The notes under the pieces are model-generated. The model ran no database searches, had not been told where the DNA came from, and saw nothing but the letters and a program-made list of their open reading frames with translations. DNA of 38,428 nucleotides from an uncultured Parabacteroides sp. GTDB taxonomy: Bacteria > Bacteroidota > Bacteroidia > Bacteroidales > Tannerellaceae. The position numbers and the translations under genes are program-made. The number at the start of each line of letters is the position of its first letter. Within the stretch, counting starts at the first letter, position 1. The DNA lies in assembly GCA_900552465.1 (NCBI GenBank), contig URZO01000033.1:1-38428 (forward strand), given 5' to 3'. Of the stretch, positions 33,755 to 38,428 are shown piece by piece.

Positions 33755-34609
33755 CTATTTTAGTTTATACAGATAGGTAATCGTACCGCTCTGGTTGTTG
33801 GCGCCGCTAATGCTGTTGAACTTAGCACGTTTGGCGGCATCCAATGCGCTTTTACGCATGGAAGCGTTGTCGATGTTTGTACCTTTACCTATTTCTGCAA
33901 ATATAACATTTCCTTTTGGATCTACCGTAATGTTGATTACGATTCGTCCTTCTTCCTGGATTGTATAGGCGGGACGCGGAAGACCTCCGGCACCGATTGA
34001 ACGACCGTTCAGGTTGAATGAACCATAACCGCCTACACCTTCGTTAGCTCCATGATCGGAATTACCGAACGGACTGCCCTGGTTTCCGGTTCCGGATGCG
34101 GCATCGCCTTGGCTGTTACCTTCCTGGCTTCCCATTCCGAAAGCGCCAGCCACCTTATTGCTGATAGCCTGCTCTTTCTTGCGCTGTTCTTCGGCGAGGC
34201 GTTTCTTTTCGGCTTCTTCCTTGCGGATACGTTCTTTTTCGGCTTCCTCTTTCCGTTTCTTTTCTTCCTCTTTCTTGCGTTGCTCTTCTTTTTCCTTTTT
34301 CTTTTTGGTTTCTTCGATTGCAACGCTTTCCTCGATGTCCTGCGTTACCAGTTCTTCCTTGGGTGTTTCCACCTTAGGCTCCGGCACGGGAGGGGGAGGA
34401 GTTGTCGTTTCCTGAGGGGGTTCCTGTCCGGTATATTTCGGTTCGAAAGTTCCGGCTGCCGCATTCACGTTACCGAAGTTCACCAGTATGCCGCCATCCT
34501 CGTCCGGAACAACGGTCTTCAATACCGTGAACCCCAGGATGAGCAGGATAATCAGGTGGAAAGCTACCGAACCCGCTATACCGTATATGTCATCTTTATT
34601 TAACTTCAT
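33755..34609 (-). CDS. tonB: TonB energy transducer
   Basis: This 284-residue protein has one membrane segment at about residues 11-34, a proline-rich part (PPPPVPEP), then a long charged helix of K/E/R repeats (about 95-150) that resembles TolA. A glycine/serine-rich part follows, then the C-terminal TonB domain from about 205 (GRIVINITVDPKGNVIFAEI, ending TITYLYKLK). It carries proton-motive force from ExbB-ExbD to outer-membrane receptors such as the SusC proteins of this window. The spacer to exbD contains an AT-rich inverted repeat. Confidence 0.88.
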   Translation of the reverse strand: MKLNKDDIYGIAGSVAFHLIILLILGFTVLKTVVPDEDGGILVNFGNVNAAAGTFEPKYTGQEPPQETTTPPPPVPEPKVETPKEELVTQDIEESVAIEETKKKKEKEEQRKKEEEKKRKEEAEKERIRKEEAEKKRLAEEQRKKEQAISNKVAGAFGMGSQEGNSQGDAASGTGNQGSPFGNSDHGANEGVGGYGSFNLNGRSIGAGGLPRPAYTIQEEGRIVINITVDPKGNVIFAEIGKGTNIDNASMRKSALDAAKRAKFNSISGANNQSGTITYLYKLK

Positions 34610-34624
34610 AATCCTCTACTATTA

Positions 34625-34703
34625 CAGTTGAGAGTTGAATGGTGAAAGTTGAATGGTCTTGTTCTATAAACTTAACTTTCAATTTTCAATCTTCAACTTT
34701 CAA
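34625..34703. repeat. AT-rich inverted repeat between exbD and tonB
   Basis: The left arm has AGTTGAGAGTTGAATGG and GAAAGTTGAATGG. The right arm has AACTTTCAATTTTCAATC and TTCAACTTTCAATTA and runs directly into the exbD stop codon. It is the same family as at 719, 11002 and 37365. Confidence 0.7.
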
Positions 34704-35114
34704 TTACTTCTGTGGCCGGGTGGCGAGCACCATCTTGAATTTATTCTCATTCGCAATGTTCAAGATACGCACGATTTCTTTGTAAGGTACCGATTCGTCT
34801 GCATATAAGGCAACAAACATTTCCGGCTCTTTTGCATAACTCTCTTGCAGGAACGGGGTGATCTCTTCGAAAGAAACCATCTTTTCCCGCTGGCTACCGA
34901 AAGCGACGTAGTAATTCAGGTTCGCATCGATCGTGACGCGTGTCAGCGGCTTGGCAGCAGTCTGCTTCTGCGCTTGCGGGAGCGTCACCTTGATGGCGTT
35001 CGGAATAACTACCGTCGAGGTAACCATAAAGAAAATCAACAGCAGGAATATGACGTCTGTCATAGAAGCCATGCTGAAACTTTCGTTTACTTTTGTTCTT
35101 CGTTTTAAAGCCAT
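34704..35114 (-). CDS. exbD: ExbD/TolR biopolymer transport protein
   Basis: This 136-residue protein has a short cytoplasmic start (MALKRRTKVNESFSMASMTD), with the conserved proton-path aspartate D20 at the head of the single membrane segment (VIFLLLIFFMVTSTVVI). A periplasmic domain with LPQAQKQTAAKPLTRVTID follows. It forms the proton channel with ExbB. It starts 2 bases after the exbB stop, so the two are translationally coupled. Confidence 0.93.
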   Translation of the reverse strand: MALKRRTKVNESFSMASMTDVIFLLLIFFMVTSTVVIPNAIKVTLPQAQKQTAAKPLTRVTIDANLNYYVAFGSQREKMVSFEEITPFLQESYAKEPEMFVALYADESVPYKEIVRILNIANENKFKMVLATRPQK

Positions 35115-35116
35115 AA

Positions 35117-35827
35117 TCAGTTTGCAGGTTCGTTCAATAAGTCCATAAATTCCATTGTGCGGGCTTCCATCTTGTTTACCACGTTGTCTACCTGCGAAAC
35201 CAGATAGTTGTAGGCAAACAGGGTAATGATACCGACAACCAGACCACCTACCGTTGTTACCAATGCTTCATAGATACCACCGGACAACAGGGATACGTCT
35301 ACATTCGTTCCGGCATTCGCCATATCGAAGAAGGCGCGAACCATACCAGTTACCGTACCGAGGAATCCCAACATCGGCGCCCCGGCTGCTGTCGTAGCAA
35401 TCAACGGGAAGCCTTTTTCCAGCTTGGCAATCTCCAGGTTACCTACATTCTCGATGGCAACCAGCACGTCGTTCATCGGACGTCCCAGCCGGGTGATTCC
35501 CTTTTCAATCATGCGTGCGGAAGGCGTGTTGGTGCTGCGGCACAAGTTTAAAGCCGAGTCGACTTTCCCTTCATGTATATAGTCCTTGATACGGTTCATA
35601 AACGTTTCATCCTCTTTGCCTGCACGGCGGATAACCATCAGGCGCTGGATAAATATATAACATGCCATCAATGACAGTAACAACAATACAACCATAATCC
35701 AGCCCCCTTTAAAGGCGAGGTCGATTACATTGATTTCTGCTTCAGTGGGAACTGTTACCGCCGTCAGGTCCGGCATCTGCTCTGCTGTTTGTGCCCCTAC
35801 AGCCTGTAGGGAAAGTAAAATACTCAT
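35117..35827 (-). CDS. exbB: ExbB/TolQ/MotA proton channel
   Basis: This 236-residue protein has an N-terminal hydrophilic part and a first membrane segment at about 41-62 (IMVVLLLLSLMACYIFIQRL). A cytoplasmic loop contains the LEKGFPLIATTAAGAPMLGF motif. Two more membrane segments follow, with GTVTGMVRAFFDMAN between them and VTTVGGLVVGIITLFAYNYL near the end. This is the normal MotA/TolQ/ExbB layout. It powers TonB. It follows pdxJ by 70 bases. Confidence 0.93.
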   Translation of the reverse strand: MSILLSLQAVGAQTAEQMPDLTAVTVPTEAEINVIDLAFKGGWIMVVLLLLSLMACYIFIQRLMVIRRAGKEDETFMNRIKDYIHEGKVDSALNLCRSTNTPSARMIEKGITRLGRPMNDVLVAIENVGNLEIAKLEKGFPLIATTAAGAPMLGFLGTVTGMVRAFFDMANAGTNVDVSLLSGGIYEALVTTVGGLVVGIITLFAYNYLVSQVDNVVNKMEARTMEFMDLLNEPAN

Positions 35828-35897
35828 GCTTATTTAATTAATGATGAATAATTAATAATCAGTTAAAAAAGAAACGTGAGGCCGATAGCCTTTATTG

Positions 35898-36617
35898 TTA
35901 CTTGTTTTGCAAACAACCCTTATATAATGTAATTGTTTCTTTCAGACCATAATAAAGAGCGTCGCAAATCAAAGCGTGACCGATTGAAACTTCGTCCAGC
36001 CAGGGAATGTTCTGGCTGAAGTAGGTCAGGTTTTCCAGGCTCAGGTCATGGCCTGCATTTACGCCTAACCCTAAATTCTTGGCCAGCTGAGCGGCTGCGA
36101 TAAACGGTTCGATAGCCTTTTCACGGTTTACCGGGTAACAGGTCGCATACGGTTCTGTGTATAATTCGATGCGGTCGGTTCCCGTTTTGGCAGCCAACTC
36201 GATGTTATCGAGTTCCGTTCCCACAAAAAGAGAGGTGCGGATGCCGTGCGAAGTGAAGGTGTCGACCAGTTCGCTCAACTGTTCGAAGTGGGCTTTTACA
36301 TCCCAGCCAGCATTGGATGTGATGGCATCGGGAGCGTCCGGTACGAGTGTGACCTGTGTCGGTTTTACTTTCGTCACCAGGTCGATGAAGTTATCGCAAG
36401 GGTAGCCTTCTATGTTAAACTCTGTTTTTATTTCCGGTTTGAGGGCATATACGTCGCTGTACCGGATATGCCGTTCGTCCGGTCTGGGATGAACGGTAAT
36501 CCCTTGTGCACCGAATGCTTCACAGTCTAATGCCACTTTTAATACGTTTGGTACATTACCACCGCGGGCGTTACGAATGGTTGCAACCTTGTTAATGTTT
36601 ACACTTAAATTTGTCAT
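35898..36617 (-). CDS. pdxJ: pyridoxine 5'-phosphate synthase
   Basis: This 239-residue cytoplasmic enzyme makes pyridoxine 5'-phosphate from 1-deoxyxylulose 5-phosphate and an amino-acetone phosphate, the last ring-forming step of the DXP-dependent vitamin B6 pathway. The catalytic residues are visible as H43 in TVHPRPDERHI, E70 in FNIEGYP and H190 in NAGHDLSLENL. Length is standard. It heads the minus-strand group ending in the DJ-1 gene and is transcribed away from the CBS-nadK pair. Confidence 0.95.
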   Translation of the reverse strand: MTNLSVNINKVATIRNARGGNVPNVLKVALDCEAFGAQGITVHPRPDERHIRYSDVYALKPEIKTEFNIEGYPCDNFIDLVTKVKPTQVTLVPDAPDAITSNAGWDVKAHFEQLSELVDTFTSHGIRTSLFVGTELDNIELAAKTGTDRIELYTEPYATCYPVNREKAIEPFIAAAQLAKNLGLGVNAGHDLSLENLTYFSQNIPWLDEVSIGHALICDALYYGLKETITLYKGCLQNK

Positions 36618-36646
36618 CGTATATCGTTATATCTTTTTTCTTTCAT

Positions 36647-36654
36647 TACATTTG
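36647..36654 (+). promoter_or_regulatory. -7 box for the CBS-nadK pair
   Basis: TACATTTG fits TAnnTTTG and gives a leader of about 42 bases before ATG 36703. No clear TTG lies 19 to 20 bases upstream. It overlaps the transcribed leader of pdxJ. Confidence 0.5.
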
Positions 36655-36668
36655 CATAAAAGTATCGG

Positions 36669-36676
36669 CAAATTTA
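36669..36676 (-). promoter_or_regulatory. -7 box for pdxJ
   Basis: TAAATTTG on the minus strand fits TAnnTTTG and gives a leader of about 45 bases before ATG 36617. It faces the plus-strand -7 box across only 14 bases. Confidence 0.5.
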
Positions 36677-36702
36677 GCAGTATTTAGGGAATATACAGAA
36701 GA

Positions 36703-37362
36703 ATGTTGGTGAAAGATTTTATAACGAAGGAATTTCCGGTGTTAAAAAGTTTTGACACAGGAGAGTATGCTCTGGCTTTGATGGATGATTTTAAATTGAA
36801 GCATCTGCCACTGTTGAGTGACAATATTTATAGGTGTCTGGTATCTGAAAAAGACCTGCTGGCAATGTCGAATCCGGCTGCGACTATCGGCGATCCCGTT
36901 TTGCTGTCGCCCAGTGTTCAGGAAAATACGCATATCCATGAAGCGATGGCTTTGATTACCCGTTATCAGTTGACTCTTCTTCCTGTTGTGAATCCCGAAG
37001 GCGAATATCTGGGTGCCATTACGCGCGACAAGCTGATCGATATTCTATCCGAACTTTGCAGTGCGGAAGCTGCCGGAAGTGTATTTGTGCTGGAGTTGAT
37101 GCCGCAAGACTATTCGTTAACCGATATTGCCCGTCTGATCGAGGCAAACAATGCGCATGTCCTGAATTTGCTCTCTTATACGGACAAAGATACCGGACGT
37201 CTGCATCTGATTATAAAGATCGATCTTGAAGACGCTTCTCCCGTAATCCGTAGTTTCGAGCGTTTTAACTATACGGTCCTTTATTACTTTATGGAAAAAG
37301 GGATGGTAGACGATCTGCTGCAACAGCGGATGGAAGAGCTGGTCCATTATATGAACATCTGA
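36703..37362 (+). CDS. CBS-pair protein with a C-terminal ACT-like domain
   Basis: This 219-residue cytoplasmic protein has two CBS motifs (about residues 1-55 and 65-130, the second with LTLLPVVNPEGEYLGAITRDKLIDIL). CBS pairs bind adenine nucleotides and act as energy sensors. Residues 135-215 (FVLELMPQDYSLTDIARLIE onward) look like an ACT-type regulatory fold. No enzyme domain is present. Its position just before NAD kinase suggests a regulatory link to nucleotide or NADP supply, which is inferred. Confidence 0.82.
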   Translation: MLVKDFITKEFPVLKSFDTGEYALALMDDFKLKHLPLLSDNIYRCLVSEKDLLAMSNPAATIGDPVLLSPSVQENTHIHEAMALITRYQLTLLPVVNPEGEYLGAITRDKLIDILSELCSAEAAGSVFVLELMPQDYSLTDIARLIEANNAHVLNLLSYTDKDTGRLHLIIKIDLEDASPVIRSFERFNYTVLYYFMEKGMVDDLLQQRMEELVHYMNI

Positions 37363-37364
37363 GG

Positions 37365-37396
37365 AATTGAAAACTGAGAATTGAAAATTGAGAATT
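37365..37396 (+). repeat. AT-rich 14-bp tandem repeat directly before nadK
   Basis: AATTGAAAACTGAG and AATTGAAAATTGAG stand in tandem, followed by AATT and directly by the nadK ATG. The repeat therefore forms the whole ribosome-binding region of nadK. Confidence 0.75.
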
Positions 37397-38275
37397 ATGA
37401 AGAAGGTCGGGGTGTTTGGAAGTGAATATCAGGCTGAAAAGCAACTTGTTATTAAGCGTTTGTTTGAAAAGCTGACATCTTTGGAAGCTGAGGTTTATGT
37501 GGATCGTGATTTCTATCTTTTTCTTACGGATGCCCTGAACTATGAGCCGCCTGTATCCGGTATTCTGACCAGTGATGAGTTTGATCTGGATGTGGCTCTG
37601 AGCCTGGGAGGTGACGGTACTTTCCTGCGCACGGCTGCCCGTGTGAACAAACAGGATATTCCTATTTTGGGTATCAATACCGGACGCCTCGGGTTCCTGG
37701 CCGATGTGGCAAGCAATGACATTGAAGATACGCTGGACGAACTGTTCAAGAACTACTATAAAATAGAGGAGCGCACTTTGTTGCGCTTGCATACCGAAGA
37801 CCGTGTCTTTCACGGTTACAACTATGCCCTGAATGAAATCGCGATTCTGAAGCGTGACACCTCCTCCATGATTACGATCCATACGTCGTTGAACGGCGAA
37901 TACCTGACTTCTTATCAGGCTGACGGTTTGGTGATTTCCACTCCTACAGGCTCTACGGCCTATTCTATGAGCGTGAACGGGCCGATCATCATCCCGCAGA
38001 GCGAGAATCTGGTTTTAAGTCCGGTCGCTCCTCACTCCCTGAATGTCCGCCCGCTGGTTATTCCGAATTCTTTCACGATCACGTTGGGGGTGGAAAGCCG
38101 GAACAAATACTTTCTGATCGCCCTCGACGGGCGTTCCGAAATATTCCCGGCCGGCATACAGTTACGGGTAAATAAAGCCGATTATACGACAAAAGTGATT
38201 AAACGATATAATCATACCTTTTACCAGACTCTCCGCGAAAAACTGATGTGGGGAGCGGATGCACGGATGAAATAG
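37397..38275 (+). CDS. nadK: NAD kinase
   Basis: This 292-residue cytoplasmic enzyme phosphorylates NAD to NADP. The GGDGTFLRTA motif (residues 71-80) and the preceding LSLGG are the diagnostic ATP/NAD site. NEIAI and ADGLVISTPTGSTAYSMSVNGP are the other family motifs. ATG 37397 (MKKVGVFGSE) is preferred to a start three codons earlier, since the family begins with this beta strand. It lies 34 bases after the CBS-domain gene, the gap being filled by the AT-rich repeat. Confidence 0.95.
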   Translation: MKKVGVFGSEYQAEKQLVIKRLFEKLTSLEAEVYVDRDFYLFLTDALNYEPPVSGILTSDEFDLDVALSLGGDGTFLRTAARVNKQDIPILGINTGRLGFLADVASNDIEDTLDELFKNYYKIEERTLLRLHTEDRVFHGYNYALNEIAILKRDTSSMITIHTSLNGEYLTSYQADGLVISTPTGSTAYSMSVNGPIIIPQSENLVLSPVAPHSLNVRPLVIPNSFTITLGVESRNKYFLIALDGRSEIFPAGIQLRVNKADYTTKVIKRYNHTFYQTLREKLMWGADARMK

Positions 38276-38370
38276 ATGTAAAAACTATGTTTTGCAGCAT
38301 GTTTTCGTTAAATCAGGTTAAATAAATGAGATTTCCAAACGATAATGTATGCTACATAACATAAAAGCTC

Positions 38371-38378
38371 TATATTTG
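38371..38378 (+). promoter_or_regulatory. -7 box of the next gene
   Basis: TATATTTG is a full match to TAnnTTTG and lies 37 bases before the ATG at 38416. The spacer 38276-38370 holds no gene. Confidence 0.6.
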
Positions 38379-38415
38379 CACTGTGTTTTTCATGGTATTA
38401 GATTTAAGGTTAACA

Positions 38416-38428
38416 ATGAAGATTGGCT
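38416..38428 (+). CDS. start of a gene cut by the window edge
   Basis: An ATG with the codons for M-K-I-G follows a good -7 box and an A-rich leader, so a gene probably starts here. Only four codons are visible, so no product can be named. Confidence 0.45.

Overview
The window looks like a chromosomal segment of a gut Bacteroidales, most likely Parabacteroides or a close relative. Supporting signs are two SusC/SusD pairs, TonB-ExbB-ExbD next to pdxJ, DUF3332, DUF3836 and DUF6057 proteins, A-rich leaders without clear Shine-Dalgarno sites, and several matches to the Bacteroidetes promoter TTG-N19-TAnnTTTG. The genus is inferred from protein style, not from a database match.

Layout. (1) 190-6882, plus strand: housekeeping genes hpt, adk, obg, pgeF, a B3/B4-domain protein, a small winged-helix protein, a ZapB-like coiled coil, zapA and rny. 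(2) 6883-7593: gene-free spacer with tandem and inverted repeats. (3) 7594-19311, minus strand: polysaccharide utilisation locus A, in transcription order SusC, SusD, a DUF6057 membrane protein, a TolB-like lipoprotein with a CxxCH motif, a DUF3332 lipoprotein, and a LacZ-type GH2 enzyme. (4) 19312-20459: long AT-rich divergent control region with three copies of one dyad-symmetric 15-bp site. (5) 20460-30754, plus strand: polysaccharide utilisation locus B, in order SusC, SusD, a GH2 enzyme with a C-terminal discoidin-like domain, a GH43-like beta-propeller protein and an S-type sulfatase. (6) 30755-31621: gene-free, repeat-rich spacer. (7) 31622-36617, minus strand: an EamA-type transporter, a DUF3836 protein, then the group pdxJ, exbB, exbD, tonB and a DJ-1 family gene. 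(8) 36703-38275, plus strand: a CBS-domain protein and NAD kinase, followed by the promoter and first codons of another gene.

How it fits together. The two loci import and cut galactosyl- or uronosyl-containing glycans, and locus B probably acts on a sulfated one. Each SusC needs TonB-ExbB-ExbD energy, which a set in this same window could supply. Neither locus has its own regulator, and neither SusC has an STN signalling domain. Instead, both SusC genes carry the same dyad site in the same orientation about 130 bp before their start codons, in the place of a -33 element. This suggests co-regulation by a protein encoded elsewhere. Both loci also have a strong hairpin just after susD. The two SusC N-termini are nearly identical, although the rest has diverged. 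Three spacers contain unrelated arrays of four 22- or 23-bp units, a recurring architecture I cannot assign to a known element.

All coordinates were read by eye, so small sites may be off by a base.
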